Shown: positions 8,432 through 18,009, counted from the stretch's first letter. The stretch: DNA of 64,000 nucleotides from Streptomyces fumigatiscleroticus (GCF_014647975.1 NZ_BMQF01000005.1:186001-250000), one strand, 5' to 3'. Translations and numbers: made by a program. Notes: generated from the letters alone by a model not told the origin.

Positions 8432-9118
8432 ATGATTGATCACGCGCATGACCTGGCGTCTGTACGTGACGCGACCGAACGGCTGCTCAACGCGGTCAGC
8501 GGACGGAACGACCTGATGGTGACGGAGCAGTCACGGCTCCCCGGCTGGACACGCGGTCACGTCCTGGCACATGTGGCCCGCAACGCGGACGCCCTGGTGA
8601 ACGTTCTCGCGGGCCGCCCCATGTACGCCTCCGCCGAGGCCCGCGACGCCGACATCGAGCGGGACGCCCGGCGCCCCCTCGACGCGCACCTCGCCGACGT
8701 GCGCGAGAGCGCGGCCCGCTTCCAGGAGGCCGGGGCCGCACCGGCGGACTGGTCGCGCACGGTGGAGCTGCGCAACGGGGTGACCGACAGCGCGTCCCGG
8801 GTGCCCTTCCGGCGCTGGGTGGAGGTCGAGCTGCACCACGTGGACCTCGGGACCGGGTACGAGCTGGAGGACCTGCCGCCGGAGTTCACCGAGCGGGAGA
8901 TCGGCTTCCTCGCCGAGCGGTTCACCGGCCACCCGGACGTCCCCGCCACACGGCTCACGGACGGCACGCGCGCGTGGAGCACCGGCGGGAGGCCGCACGC
9001 GCCCGGGATCACGGTCACGGGGAGCGCGGCCGACCTGCTCGGCTGGCTGGCCGGACGGCGCGACGGCTCCGCGCTGACCGTGCGGGGCGGCGCGCTGCCG
9101 CGGCTTCCCCCGCTGTGA
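8432..9118 (+). CDS. Mycothiol-dependent maleylpyruvate isomerase-family protein
   Basis: A 228-residue protein with the DinB-like four-helix MDMPI fold. The motifs LPGWTRGHVLAHVARNAD and VEVELHHVDLG carry histidines in the positions of the family's divalent-metal site, and the C-terminal domain (TVTGSAADLLGWLAGR) is the SCP2-like lobe of this family. Members use mycothiol as thiol cofactor; the substrate here is unknown, since no aromatic-catabolism genes are adjacent. TAGGGT lies 7 nt before the ATG with a possible TTCACC 18 nt further up, so the transcript may be leaderless. The gene diverges from uvrA. Confidence 0.85.
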   Translation: MIDHAHDLASVRDATERLLNAVSGRNDLMVTEQSRLPGWTRGHVLAHVARNADALVNVLAGRPMYASAEARDADIERDARRPLDAHLADVRESAARFQEAGAAPADWSRTVELRNGVTDSASRVPFRRWVEVELHHVDLGTGYELEDLPPEFTEREIGFLAERFTGHPDVPATRLTDGTRAWSTGGRPHAPGITVTGSAADLLGWLAGRRDGSALTVRGGALPRLPPL

Positions 9119-9166
9119 CCACCTGTGGAGGCCCCCGGCCCGCTCCCCCGCTATAGGCTGACCGCC

Positions 9167-9823
9167 ATGACGTACAGCGGAGAGGTGAGGGTCGGCGGAC
9201 CCGCCGACGTGCACGAGCTCAAGGACCTGATGATCACCAAGGTCGCGGTCGGCCCGATGGACAACAACGCCTATCTGCTGCGCTGCCGGGCCACGGACGA
9301 GCAGTTGCTGATCGACGCCGCCAACGACGCGGACGTGCTGCTCGGCACGATCGGCAACGACGGCATCGCGTCCGTCGTGACCACGCACCGCCACGGTGAC
9401 CACTGGCAGGCCCTCGCCGAGGTGGTGGCGGCCACCGGGGCCCGCACGTACGCGGGGCGGCACGACGCCGAGGGCATCGCCGTGCCGACCGACGTCCCGG
9501 TCGACGACGGCGACGTCATCCGCGTGGGGCGGGTGGAACTCACCGCGCGCCATCTGGTCGGCCACACCCCCGGCTCGATCGTCCTCGTCTACGACGACCC
9601 GCACGGGCACCCTCACGTCTTCACGGGCGACTGCCTCTTCCCGGGCGGTGTGGGCAACACCTTCGAGGCCCCGGAGGCGTTCGCCGGCCTGATCCACGAC
9701 GTGGAGACCAAGATCTTCGACGTGCTCCCGGACGAGACCTGGGTCTATCCGGGCCACGGCAACGACACCACGCTGGGCGCGGAGCGACCGCACCTGCCGG
9801 AGTGGCACGCGCGGGGCTGGTAG
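9167..9823 (+). CDS. Metallo-beta-lactamase-fold hydrolase (glyoxalase II-like)
   Basis: A 218-residue MBL-fold enzyme. THRHGDHW at residues ~72-79 is the HxHxDH zinc motif; further ligands are GHTPGS, FTGDCLF and YPGHGND, which are the classic glyoxalase-II-like order. It probably hydrolyses a thioester, in this phylum perhaps a mycothiol conjugate, which fits the MDMPI neighbour 48 bp upstream. The ATG at 9167 is preceded by TAGGCT with 7 nt between, suggesting an independent leaderless start. The exact substrate cannot be told from the sequence. Confidence 0.85.
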   Translation: MTYSGEVRVGGPADVHELKDLMITKVAVGPMDNNAYLLRCRATDEQLLIDAANDADVLLGTIGNDGIASVVTTHRHGDHWQALAEVVAATGARTYAGRHDAEGIAVPTDVPVDDGDVIRVGRVELTARHLVGHTPGSIVLVYDDPHGHPHVFTGDCLFPGGVGNTFEAPEAFAGLIHDVETKIFDVLPDETWVYPGHGNDTTLGAERPHLPEWHARGW

Positions 9824-9825
9824 TA

Positions 9826-9920
9826 GCACGCACTGGGCCGGTAGCACGGACGGGGCCGGTAGCACGGCCGAGGATCGTTGCGCGAGCGCGAGGGCGGGCG
9901 CGAGGGCGGGCGCGGACGGC
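9826..9920. repeat. Degenerate ~18-bp and 12-bp repeats after the MBL gene
   Basis: gggccggtagcacggac recurs with variation two to three times between 9834 and 9870, followed by two copies of gcgagggcgggc at 9889-9912. It is non-coding and leads into the ABC importer promoter region. Confidence 0.6.
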
Positions 9921-10035
9921 GGACCGGCAAGGGTCTGCGGGCGGTGTTCACGAGAACGCAACGCCCGTTCCCGGCATGTGAGCAGCCTCTGCCGTGACCT
10001 CGACAACCGCGGCGTCCGGCTGTCAGTCTCCCGCC

Positions 10036-10920
10036 ATGCGCCCTGTCCTACGCTCCCTGCGCCGTGCCGCGGCCGCCGCCACCGTAGCCCTGCTCGCCAC
10101 CGCCGTCGGCTGTGCCCCGCAGCCCGAGGAGTCGACGGCCGACGCATCGTCCGGCCCGGCCGGCAGGACCTGCGCCGAGGGCGGCCTGCCCACCAGGACC
10201 GAGGGCAAGCTGACGATCGCCACCGACACACCCGCGTACGCGCCCTGGTTCCAGGACGACGACCCCGCGAACGGCAAGGGCTTCGAGTCGGCGGTCGCGT
10301 ACGCCGTGGCCGACCGGCTCGGCTACGGCAAGGGCGCCGTGATCTGGCAGACCGTGCCCTTCAACAAGGCGTTCGCGCCCGGGGAGAAGACCTTCGACTT
10401 CGACATCAACCAGGTGTCCATCAGCGATGAGCGCAAGAAGGCCGTCGACTTCTCGTCCGGCTACTACGACGTGCGCCAGGCCGTCATCGCGCTGAAGGGC
10501 TCGAAGGCCGCGCGGGCCACGGGCATCGCGGACCTGAAGGACGTCAGGCTGGGCGCCCAGGTCGGCACCACCAGCCTCGACTACATCGACGACGTGGTCG
10601 GTCCCGAGCGGGCCGCCGCCGTGTACGCCAAGAACGACCAGGCCAAGTCCGCGCTGAAGAACGGCCAGGTCGACGCCATCGTCACCGATCTGCCGACCGC
10701 CTTCTACATCACCTCCGCGGAGGTGACGGACGCCGAGATCGTCGGGCAGTTCGAGAACCGGGGCGGCACCGCGGAGCAGTTCGGACTCGTGCTCGACAAG
10801 GGCAGCGCGCTCACCGCCTGCGTGACGCGGGCCGTCGACGCCCTGCGCGAGGACGGCACGCTGGCGGAGATCGAGCAGCGGTGGCTGTCGGACGCCGTCG
10901 ACGCACCGGTGCTCAAGTGA
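10036..10920 (+). CDS. Amino-acid ABC transporter substrate-binding lipoprotein
   Basis: A 294-residue extracytoplasmic solute-binding protein of the polar amino-acid family (SBP_bac_3). The signal peptide MRPVLRSLRRAAAAATVALL ends in a lipobox ATAVGC with the lipidated Cys at residue 26. The mature part opens with KLTIATDTPAYAPWF, and FDFDINQVSISDERKKAVDF matches the ligand-binding segment of glutamine/cystine-type binding proteins. The ATG at 10036 is selected because it gives a proper lipoprotein signal; an in-frame GTG lies 42 nt upstream. The stop codon overlaps the permease start by 4 nt. Confidence 0.9.
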   Translation: MRPVLRSLRRAAAAATVALLATAVGCAPQPEESTADASSGPAGRTCAEGGLPTRTEGKLTIATDTPAYAPWFQDDDPANGKGFESAVAYAVADRLGYGKGAVIWQTVPFNKAFAPGEKTFDFDINQVSISDERKKAVDFSSGYYDVRQAVIALKGSKAARATGIADLKDVRLGAQVGTTSLDYIDDVVGPERAAAVYAKNDQAKSALKNGQVDAIVTDLPTAFYITSAEVTDAEIVGQFENRGGTAEQFGLVLDKGSALTACVTRAVDALREDGTLAEIEQRWLSDAVDAPVLK

Positions 10921-11834
10921 CGGTCACCGAGGACGAGCCGGGCCGGAAGGACGGTGACGGTACGAACGGAACGCCGGGCCCGGGCGACCCCTACGTACCC
11001 TCCGCGCGGCGGATCGAACGGGAGCGTCACCGGCGTGCCCGCGCGCGCCGTGCCACGCTGATCGCCGCCCTCTCCACCCTCGTCACCGGCGCCGCCCTCT
11101 ACCTGGTCGTCGTCAACGCGCCGGGCTGGCCGCGCACCAAGGAGACCTTCCTCGACGCGCACTACGCGCGCGAGGCGTTCCCCAAGGTGCTGGAAGGGCT
11201 GTGGCTCAACGTCCGGCTGCTGCTGGTCTGCGGCGCCGCGGTGCTGGTCCTGGGCATGCTGATCGCCGTCGCCCGCACGCTGCGCGGCCCGGCGTTCTTC
11301 CCCCTGCGGGTGCTGGCCGCCGCCTACACGGACTTCTTCCGCGGGCTGCCGCTGATCATCATCCTGATGATCGTGGTCCTGGGCGTGCCGGCGCTGCGGC
11401 TCCAGGGTGTGACCGTCGACCCGGTCCTGCTCGGCGGCACCGCGCTCACCCTGACGTACTCGGCGTACGTGGCCGAGGTGTTCCGGGCCGGCATCGAGTC
11501 CGTGCACCCCTCGCAGCGCGCCGCGGCCCGCTCGCTGGGCCTCACCGGCCGGCAGGCGCTGCGGTACGTGGTGCTGCCGCAGGCGGTGCGCCGTCAGGTG
11601 CCGCCGCTGCTGAACGACCTGGTGTCGCTCCAGAAGGACACCGGGCTGGTGTCGATCGGCGGCGCGGTGGACGCCGTACGGGCCGCCGACATCATCGTGG
11701 GCCGCAGCCTCAACTACACGCCGTACATCGTGGCGGGGCTGGTCTTCGTCGCCCTGACCATCCCGATGACCCGTTTCACGGACTGGGTGACGGCCCGCAT
11801 GGACCGCCGGCGCGCCCAGGGAGGAGCCCTGTGA
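10917..11834 (+). CDS. Amino-acid ABC transporter permease
   Basis: A 305-residue membrane permease of the HisMQ/GlnP type. A charged ~55-residue N-terminal segment precedes about five to six hydrophobic helices. The cytoplasmic EAA loop reads AAARSLGLTGRQALRYVVLP, the coupling site for the ATPase. The start is GTG 10917 in a GTGA overlap with the binding-protein stop, and the gene ends in another GTGA overlap with the ATPase gene. The three genes therefore form one tightly coupled operon for import of a polar amino acid. Confidence 0.92.
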   Translation: MTVTEDEPGRKDGDGTNGTPGPGDPYVPSARRIERERHRRARARRATLIAALSTLVTGAALYLVVVNAPGWPRTKETFLDAHYAREAFPKVLEGLWLNVRLLLVCGAAVLVLGMLIAVARTLRGPAFFPLRVLAAAYTDFFRGLPLIIILMIVVLGVPALRLQGVTVDPVLLGGTALTLTYSAYVAEVFRAGIESVHPSQRAAARSLGLTGRQALRYVVLPQAVRRQVPPLLNDLVSLQKDTGLVSIGGAVDAVRAADIIVGRSLNYTPYIVAGLVFVALTIPMTRFTDWVTARMDRRRAQGGAL

Positions 11835-12592
11835 GCGACGTACCCGTGCTGCGCATGGAATCCGTCCGCAAGACCTTCGGCGGCGCGGTCGTGCTGCGGG
11901 ACGTCGGCCTGGAGGTCGCCCCGCACACGGTCACCGCGCTGATCGGCGCCTCCGGCTCCGGCAAGTCCACGCTGCTGCGGTGCGCGAATCTGCTGGAGGA
12001 GATCGACGACGGCGCGATCTGGCTGGACGGCGAGGAGATCACCGACCCGCGCGCCGACCAGGACGCGGTACGACGCCGTATCGGCGTGGTCTTCCAGGCG
12101 TACAACCTGTTCCCGCACATGACGGTGGTGGAGAACATCACCCTGGCACCGCGCCGGGTGCACGGCGTCCCCCGCGCGGAGGCCGAGGAACGCGCCCGGG
12201 AGCTGCTGGAGCGGCTCGGGCTCGCCGCCCGGGCGGGCGAGTACCCGGACCGGCTGAGCGGCGGCCAGCAGCAGCGGGTCGCCATCGCCCGCGCGCTGGC
12301 CGTACGTCCTCGGCTGCTGCTGCTCGACGAGATCACCGCCGCCCTGGACCCGGAGCTCGTCGGAGAGGTCCTCACCGTCGTCCGCGCGCTGAAGGACGAG
12401 GGCATGACCATGGTGCTGGCGACGCACGAGATGGGGTTCGCCCGTGAGATCGCCGACCAGGTCTGTTTTCTGGACGCGGGGGTGGTGCTGGAGCGCGGCA
12501 CCGCCGAGCAGGTCTTCGGCGATCCCCGGCAGGACCGCACGCGGCGCTTCCTGCGGCGCGTCACGGGGGCACCGCGGCTGGGACGGGCGTAA
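11831..12592 (+). CDS. Amino-acid ABC transporter ATP-binding protein
   Basis: A 253-residue ATPase that powers the importer. It has Walker A GASGSGKST, Q-loop VFQAYNLFPHMTV, signature LSGGQQQRVAIARAL, and Walker B LLLLDEITAALDPE followed by the H-loop ATHEMGFA. The Walker B carries DEIT in place of the usual DEPT. It starts at GTG 11831 within the end of the permease gene. Length and motif order are those of GlnQ/HisP-type subunits. Confidence 0.93.
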   Translation: MSDVPVLRMESVRKTFGGAVVLRDVGLEVAPHTVTALIGASGSGKSTLLRCANLLEEIDDGAIWLDGEEITDPRADQDAVRRRIGVVFQAYNLFPHMTVVENITLAPRRVHGVPRAEAEERARELLERLGLAARAGEYPDRLSGGQQQRVAIARALAVRPRLLLLDEITAALDPELVGEVLTVVRALKDEGMTMVLATHEMGFAREIADQVCFLDAGVVLERGTAEQVFGDPRQDRTRRFLRRVTGAPRLGRA

Positions 12593-12623
12593 GACCCGCC
12601 CGCCTGGTGACCGGGGCTTACGC
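12587..12623. terminator. Hairpin shared by two convergent stop codons
   Basis: gcgtaag (12587-12593) pairs with cttacgc (12617-12623), extended by ccc/ggg after a bulged A. The stem contains the TAA of the ABC ATPase on the plus strand and the TAA of aroQ on the minus strand, so one small structure serves as the 3' end of both genes. Confidence 0.6.
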
Positions 12624-13091
12624 GTCCGCCTTCGCGGGTCCCGCCAGCGCCGCCACCCGCTCCACGCCGAACACGTACCCCTGCACGCCGCACCCCGCGA
12701 TGACTCCGTCGGCGCGCAGGGAGACGTAGGAGTGGTGCCGGAACGGCTCTCGCTGGTGGATGTTGGAGATGTGGACCTCCACCACAGGCAGGCCGTCGCA
12801 GGTGTTGAGCGCATCCAGGATCGCGACGGAGGTGTGCGAGTAGGCGGCCGGGTTGATCACGATGCCGCAGTGGTGCAGCCGCGCCTCGTGGATCCAGTCG
12901 ACGAGTTCGCCCTCGTGGTTGGACTGGCGGAAGTCCACCGTGCCACCGTGTGCGGCCGCGGCCTTGACGCACAGGGCCTCGATGTCGGCGAGGCTGTCGG
13001 AACCGTAGATCTCCGGCTGGCGCCGGCCGAGCAGGTTCAGGTTGGGGCCGTTGAGAATCATGATCGGGGCGTTGGCCAGGGTGCGGGGCAC
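12618..13091 (-). CDS. aroQ: Type II 3-dehydroquinate dehydratase
   Basis: Third step of the shikimate pathway: dehydration of 3-dehydroquinate. The 157-residue length fits the dodecameric type II family. [19 protein letters not shown] holds the catalytic Tyr and flexible lid; [13 protein letters not shown] and [16 protein letters not shown] hold the substrate-binding Asn, Ser and His residues. The start is GTG 13091 with GGAGGAA directly upstream, giving the start [12 protein letters not shown]. It diverges from an LD-carboxypeptidase gene. No other aro genes are adjacent, so it may serve catabolic quinate use or duplicate the pathway enzyme. Confidence 0.93.
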   Translation of the reverse strand: MPRTLANAPIMILNGPNLNLLGRRQPEIYGSDSLADIEALCVKAAAAHGGTVDFRQSNHEGELVDWIHEARLHHCGIVINPAAYSHTSVAILDALNTCDGLPVVEVHISNIHQREPFRHHSYVSLRADGVIAGCGVQGYVFGVERVAALAGPAKADA

Positions 13092-13196
13092 GGTTCCTCC
13101 GGTCCGTTCGAGGGTGGGGCGGCGCGTTCGACGACCGCTGCTCGGCCCCGGTTTATCACGCTGCGCCGACGGCGCGACGGGCCGTACCCTCCCGGA

Positions 13197-14243
13197 ATGA
13201 CCGCGATCTCGTACCCTCCCAAGCCCTCGCCCGGCGACCGCGTGGCGGTGATCTCGCCCTCCGCCGGTCTGCCCGGCATGTTCCCGCTCCCCTACGAGCT
13301 GGGGCTCGACCGGCTGCGCAAGGAGTACGGGCTCGAACCGGTCGAGTATCCGGCGACCCGCAGGATGGGCTCGACGCCGCGGGAACGGGCGGACGACATC
13401 CACGCCGCCTTCGCCGACCCGGACATCAAGGCCGTCATCGCGTCCATCGGCGGTGACGACCAGATCACCGTGCTGCCGCTGCTGGACCGGGAGTTGATCC
13501 GGGCGAACCCGAAGCCGTTCTTCGGCATGAGCGACAACACCAATCTGCTCATGTACCTGCGCAACTGCGGGATCGTCGGTTACCACGGCGCGACCGTGAT
13601 GTGCCAGCTGGGCCGGCCCGGCGCCATGCACCCGCAGACCGCGGACTCCCTGCGGGCGGCGCTGTTCACCTCAGGTCCGTACGAGCTGGCGCCCGCGGAG
13701 CGCTGGGGCGACGTCGACCGCGACTGGGCCGACCCGGCCACCTTCGACGCCGAACCGGAGACCCGGCCCGGAACCGGCTGGACCTGGGTGAACGCCGACC
13801 GTGTGGTCGAGGGCCGCAGCTGGGGCGGCTGTCTGGAGATCGTCGGCTGGCTGCTGATGGCCGACCGCGAGATCGCGCGCGACCCGGCGGAGTACGAGGG
13901 TGACGTGCTGTGCCTGGAGACGTCCGAGGACATGCCCAGCGCCGCGGAGGTCTTCCGCACCCTGCGCAACATGGGTGAACGCGGCCTGCTGCACCGCTTC
14001 CCGGCACTGCTGATGGGGCGCCCGAAGACCTGGTCCTTCGAGCGCCCCAACTCCCCGGAGCAGGGCGCCCGGTACGCGGCGGAGCAGCGGGAGGCCGTGC
14101 TGAGGGCCGTGCGTGCCTACGCCCCCCACACGACCGTCGTCTTCGATGTGGACTTCGGGCACACCGATCCCCAGGTGGTCATCCCCTACGGGGGCACCGT
14201 GCGCGTCGACGGCCCCGCCCGGCGCATCACCGTCACGTACTGA
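13197..14243 (+). CDS. S66 family LD-carboxypeptidase
   Basis: A 348-residue serine peptidase of the S66 family, which trims murein tetrapeptides or microcin-like peptides in the cytoplasm. The nucleophile Ser sits near residue 112 in FGMSDNTNL; later ETSEDMPSA and FGHTDPQ supply the Glu and His expected for the triad. The N-terminal domain ([15 protein letters not shown]) is the family signature. TACCCT lies 6 nt before the ATG, so the mRNA may be leaderless. It is divergently placed from aroQ. Confidence 0.88.
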   Translation: MTAISYPPKPSPGDRVAVISPSAGLPGMFPLPYELGLDRLRKEYGLEPVEYPATRRMGSTPRERADDIHAAFADPDIKAVIASIGGDDQITVLPLLDRELIRANPKPFFGMSDNTNLLMYLRNCGIVGYHGATVMCQLGRPGAMHPQTADSLRAALFTSGPYELAPAERWGDVDRDWADPATFDAEPETRPGTGWTWVNADRVVEGRSWGGCLEIVGWLLMADREIARDPAEYEGDVLCLETSEDMPSAAEVFRTLRNMGERGLLHRFPALLMGRPKTWSFERPNSPEQGARYAAEQREAVLRAVRAYAPHTTVVFDVDFGHTDPQVVIPYGGTVRVDGPARRITVTY

Positions 14244-14316
14244 CCTGCTGTCCGCGCGCGGCGATCACTCTCGTACGTCCCCGTAACCGGCGGTCACTGC
14301 GGGTAGTTGACGCGGC

Positions 14317-15666
14317 ATGCACGACGTACGCACCGTAAGGGCGCCCTCCATGCTCCGGCTCGCCGCCGCCTCGCTCGCCGGAACGGCCATCGAGTTCTAC
14401 GACTTCTTCGTCTACGGGACCGCGGCCGCGCTGGTCCTGGGGCCGCTGTTCTTCCCGACGTTCTCGGCGGTGGCCGGGACGCTGGCCGCGTTCGGCACGT
14501 TCGGGGTGGGCTTCGTGGCGCGGCCGCTCGGCTCGGTGCTCTTCGGACACATCGGGGACCGGAAGGGGCGCCGGCCGGTCCTTGTGGGCTCGCTGCTGCT
14601 GACTGGTGCCTCGACGGTCGCGGTCGGCTGCGTACCGACGTACGACACCCTCGGGGTGGCCGCTCCCTTGCTGCTCGTCGCCCTGCGCTTCTTGCAGGGG
14701 CTGGGGCTCGGCGGTGAGTGGGGCGGCGCGGTGCTGCTGACCGTGGAGCACGCGCCCGCCGGGCGGCGTGGGCTGTGGGCGAGCTTCCCGCAGATCGGGC
14801 CGGCGCTCGGCTTCCTCCTCGCCAACGGCGCGGTGCTGGCCCTGTCGACGGCGCTGCCCGAGGAGCAGTTCGCGCAGTGGGGCTGGCGGGTGCCGTTCTG
14901 GGCGGCGGGCGTGCTGGCCGCGGCGGGGTTGTGGCTGCGCGCGTCGCTCACCGAGAGCCCGCGCTTCCTCGAGATCGACGACCACGCGCGCGTGCCGCTC
15001 ACCGAGGTCGTCCGCGGGCACTGGCGGCTGGTCCTGCTGACCGCCGGGGCGCTCTCGGTGGGCTACGCCGTCTTCTACGCCGTGACGACCTGGTCGCTGG
15101 CGTACGGCACGGAGCGGCTCGGCGTGAGCCGCGCCACCATGCTCACCTGCATCATGGCCGCGGTGCTGGTCAAGGGCGCGCTGACGCCGCTGGCGGCACT
15201 GCTCGGGGACCGCTACGGGCGCCGGCCGCTGTGCCTGGCGGGGTGCGCGGCCGCCGCCCTGTGGATGTTCCCGATGGTCGCGCTGCTGGCGACCGGCGCT
15301 CCGCTGCCGATGTTCCTCGGCTTCCTGGGCGCGATGATCGCCTTCATCACGGTGTTCGCCGTGATCGCCGCCTATCTGCCGGAACTGTACGAGCCCCGGG
15401 TGCGCTGCACGGGCGCCGCGGTCGGCTACAACCTCGGCGGGGTGCTCGGGGGCGCGCTCACTCCGATCGTGGCGACGGCCCTCGCCGGGCAGGGCGGCCG
15501 GGTGCCCTGGGGCGTCGGCGCGTATCTGACGGGGGTCGCGCTGCTCAGCCTGGGCTGCTTCGCGCTGCTGCCGGAGACGCGCCCGGTGCCGGTGACCGCG
15601 ATGGAACCGGCCCCGGGCCGACGGCTGACGGCTGACGGCTCACAGGGTGACGGGGTGACGGGCTGA
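14317..15666 (+). CDS. MHS-family (metabolite:H+ symporter) MFS transporter
   Basis: A 449-residue, 12-helix major facilitator protein. GTAIEFYDFFVYG in TM1 and GHIGDRKGRRP between TM2 and TM3 are hallmarks of the metabolite:H+ symporter branch (shikimate, proline-betaine, alpha-ketoglutarate carriers); FLQGLGLGGEWGG in TM4 is also typical. aroQ lies just upstream, which makes a shikimate/quinate-type substrate an attractive guess but no more. The C-terminus runs into a short GC-rich ctgacgg repeat. Confidence 0.85.
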   Translation: MHDVRTVRAPSMLRLAAASLAGTAIEFYDFFVYGTAAALVLGPLFFPTFSAVAGTLAAFGTFGVGFVARPLGSVLFGHIGDRKGRRPVLVGSLLLTGASTVAVGCVPTYDTLGVAAPLLLVALRFLQGLGLGGEWGGAVLLTVEHAPAGRRGLWASFPQIGPALGFLLANGAVLALSTALPEEQFAQWGWRVPFWAAGVLAAAGLWLRASLTESPRFLEIDDHARVPLTEVVRGHWRLVLLTAGALSVGYAVFYAVTTWSLAYGTERLGVSRATMLTCIMAAVLVKGALTPLAALLGDRYGRRPLCLAGCAAAALWMFPMVALLATGAPLPMFLGFLGAMIAFITVFAVIAAYLPELYEPRVRCTGAAVGYNLGGVLGGALTPIVATALAGQGGRVPWGVGAYLTGVALLSLGCFALLPETRPVPVTAMEPAPGRRLTADGSQGDGVTG

Positions 15667-15705
15667 CGGCTCACGGCGCACGGCTCACGGCTCACGGATT
15701 GAGCG
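15622..15705. repeat. Short ctgacgg/ctcacgg repeats across the MHS transporter stop
   Basis: Eight or more variants of an 8-9 bp unit (ggctgac, ggctcac, gggtgac) run through the last codons of the transporter, past its stop codon at 15666, and into the 3' end of the convergent antiporter gene. Unit number changes here would alter the C-terminal tail of the transporter. Confidence 0.7.
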
Positions 15706-16792
15706 CGAGTTCCAGGTACGCCGCGAACAGCACCAGGTGGACCCCTCCCTGCAACGGCGTGGCCCGGCCCGGCACCACCGTCAGCGAGCTCACCACCACC
15801 GTCAGGGCGAGCAGCACCATATGGGTGGAGCCGAGGCCCAGGACGAGCGGCCCGGAGAGCCAGACGGAGGCCAGGGCGACCGCCGGGACGGTCAGACCGA
15901 TGCTCGCCATCGAGGAGCCCAGCGCGAGATTCAGACTGGTCTGCACACGGTCGCGGCCGGCGGAGCGCAGTGCCGCGATGGTCTCCGGGAGCAGCACCAG
16001 CAGGGCGATGATCACGCCCACGACGGCGTGGTGCAGCCCCGCGGCCTCCACCCCGGACTCGATGGCGGGCGACACTCCCTTGGCCAGGCCGACCACCCCG
16101 ACCAGTGCCAGACCGAGCAGGCCCAGGCTGATCAGAGCGGTACGGGCGGACGGCGCGTCGGCGTGATGGTCCGCGGTGATCACCTCGCCCTGGCGGGTGA
16201 TCGGGAGGAAGTAGTCACGGTGCCGCACGGTCAGAGTCGCCACGAACAGGACGTAAAGGATCAGCGAGGAGAGCGCGGCGAACGTCAGCTGGACACCGGA
16301 GAACTCCGGTCCCGGCTTGCTGGTGGTGAACGTCGGCAGCACCAGGCTGAGCGTGGACAGGGTGGCGACGGTCGCGAGAGCGGCGCCGGTGCCCTCCGGG
16401 TTGAAGACCGCCGTGCCGTGGCGCAGGGAGGCCACCAGGAGACTGAGGCCGACGACCCCGTTGCAGGTGATCATGACGGCCGCGAAGACGGTGTCTCTGG
16501 CCAGGGTCGTGCTCTTGTCGCCGCCGTCCGCCATCAGTGTGACGATCAGCGCGACCTCGATGATCGTGACGGCGATGGCCAGCACGAGGGAGCCGAAGGG
16601 TTCGCCGACCCGGTGGGCGACCACCTCCGCATGGTGCACCGCGGCCAGCACGGCCCCCGCGAGGACGAGCGTCACCAGCGCCACGACGATGCCGGGCAGG
16701 CTCCGCCCCCAGGTGAGGACCAGCAGGACGACCGCGACGGCGGGCACGGCGGTCGTCCACTGCGCCAGCAACGCCCTGGGACGACTGACCAT
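15692..16792 (-). CDS. ChaA-type Ca2+(Na+,K+)/H+ antiporter
   Basis: A 366-residue, ~11-helix CaCA-superfamily antiporter that exports Ca2+ in exchange for protons. GEPFGSLVLAIAVTIIEVAL in the first half and ALLVLLPETIAALRSA in the second are the two inverted-repeat motifs with the key Glu residues. I start at ATG 16792 (MVSRPRALLAQW), which places the first helix directly after the start; upstream in-frame codons are low-complexity. It is the last gene of a minus-strand run beginning with uvrB and containing terD and terC genes. Confidence 0.88.
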   Translation of the reverse strand: MVSRPRALLAQWTTAVPAVAVVLLVLTWGRSLPGIVVALVTLVLAGAVLAAVHHAEVVAHRVGEPFGSLVLAIAVTIIEVALIVTLMADGGDKSTTLARDTVFAAVMITCNGVVGLSLLVASLRHGTAVFNPEGTGAALATVATLSTLSLVLPTFTTSKPGPEFSGVQLTFAALSSLILYVLFVATLTVRHRDYFLPITRQGEVITADHHADAPSARTALISLGLLGLALVGVVGLAKGVSPAIESGVEAAGLHHAVVGVIIALLVLLPETIAALRSAGRDRVQTSLNLALGSSMASIGLTVPAVALASVWLSGPLVLGLGSTHMVLLALTVVVSSLTVVPGRATPLQGGVHLVLFAAYLELALNP

Positions 16793-16910
16793 GCGGCGAT
16801 CGTCGCAGAGGTGTCCGGGCCCCGCACTCCGGCGGTGCGGGCGGGCCACCGGGCGGGTGGGCGACGAGTCGCCGCCCACCGTCCCGGGGCCGCTGCCGTG
16901 TCCGAGGCGA

Positions 16911-17912
16911 TCAGACGTCGATGCTGTTCCTCTCGGCGGCTTCACCCCGCCCGTGCCCCGTCTCGGCCGCGGCCTGCTTCCTGGAGGCCCTGAGGCTGGT
17001 GATCGTGGTGACGATCAGAACCGAGCAGATCACGCCCAGCGAAACCGGGATGCTGATCTCCGGGACGTGCACACCGGACTCGTGCAGGGCGTGCAGCACC
17101 AGCTTGACGCCGATGAAGCCCAGGATGATCGACAGGCCGTAGCTGAGGTGGACGAGCTTCTTCAGCAGGCCGCCGATGAGGAAGTACAGCTGCCGCAGAC
17201 CCATCAGCGCGAACGCGTTGGCCGTGAAGACGATGTACGGGTCCTGGGTCAGGCCGAAGATAGCGGGGATCGAGTCGAGCGCGAAGAGCACGTCCGTGGT
17301 GCCGATCGCGAGCATCACGACCAGCATCGGCGTCATGACCCGCTTGCCGTTCTGCTGGATCCACAGCTTGGTGCCGTGGTATCGGTCGGCCACCCCGAAG
17401 CGGCGCTCGGCGGCCTTCAGCAGCTTGTTCTCCTCGTACTCCTCGTCCTCCTCGTCGGCGCGGGCCTCCTGGATGAGCTTCCAGGCGGTCCATATCAGGA
17501 AGGCGCCGAAGAGGTAGAACACCCACGAGAAGCCGGCGATGATCGCGGCACCCGCCGCGATGAACACGGCTCGCAGAGCCAGGGCTATGAGCACACCCAC
17601 GAGGAGCACTCGCTGCTGGTACTGCGAGGGCACCGCGAACTTCGTCATGATCAGGACGAAGACGAAGAGGTTGTCGACGCTCAGCGACTTCTCGGTGATG
17701 AAGCCCGCGAAGAACTCGCCGGCGGGCTGCCCGCCGCCGAAGACGAGCAGGCCGAGTCCGAAGAGACCGGCCAGCGCGACCCAGACGGCCGTCCAGATAC
17801 CGGCTTCCTTGATCGATACGTCGTGCGGTTTGCGGCCGATGAAGAAGTCGACCGCGATCAGGGCCGCGAGGCCCGCGATCGTCAGGACCCACAGGGTCGG
17901 GGAAACATCCAC
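16911..17912 (-). CDS. TerC-family membrane protein (probable Mn2+ exporter)
   Basis: A 333-residue TerC protein with about 9 membrane helices. The family's metal-binding acidic motifs are visible: AVDFFIGRKPHD in the N-terminal part, EKSLSVDNLFVFVLIM, and ATTDVLFALDS-like GTTDVLFALDSIPAIFG. A cytosolic acidic loop (ADEEDEEYEENK) separates two halves. TerC proteins export Mn2+ or metallate secreted enzymes. The start is GTG 17912, with GGAGG 5 nt upstream, in preference to a longer form. A ~180-nt leader with a likely yybP-ykoY (manganese) riboswitch and an AT-rich promoter precede it. Confidence 0.92.
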   Translation of the reverse strand: MDVSPTLWVLTIAGLAALIAVDFFIGRKPHDVSIKEAGIWTAVWVALAGLFGLGLLVFGGGQPAGEFFAGFITEKSLSVDNLFVFVLIMTKFAVPSQYQQRVLLVGVLIALALRAVFIAAGAAIIAGFSWVFYLFGAFLIWTAWKLIQEARADEEDEEYEENKLLKAAERRFGVADRYHGTKLWIQQNGKRVMTPMLVVMLAIGTTDVLFALDSIPAIFGLTQDPYIVFTANAFALMGLRQLYFLIGGLLKKLVHLSYGLSIILGFIGVKLVLHALHESGVHVPEISIPVSLGVICSVLIVTTITSLRASRKQAAAETGHGRGEAAERNSIDV

Positions 17913-18009
17913 TGCGCCTCCGGCAGATACGTCACAGGGCAAATGTCAGCGTCGTCGCTACCGGAGGTCTCTTCCACCCCGGGCTCCCGGCGCGCCTGAC
18001 GCGTCCGGA

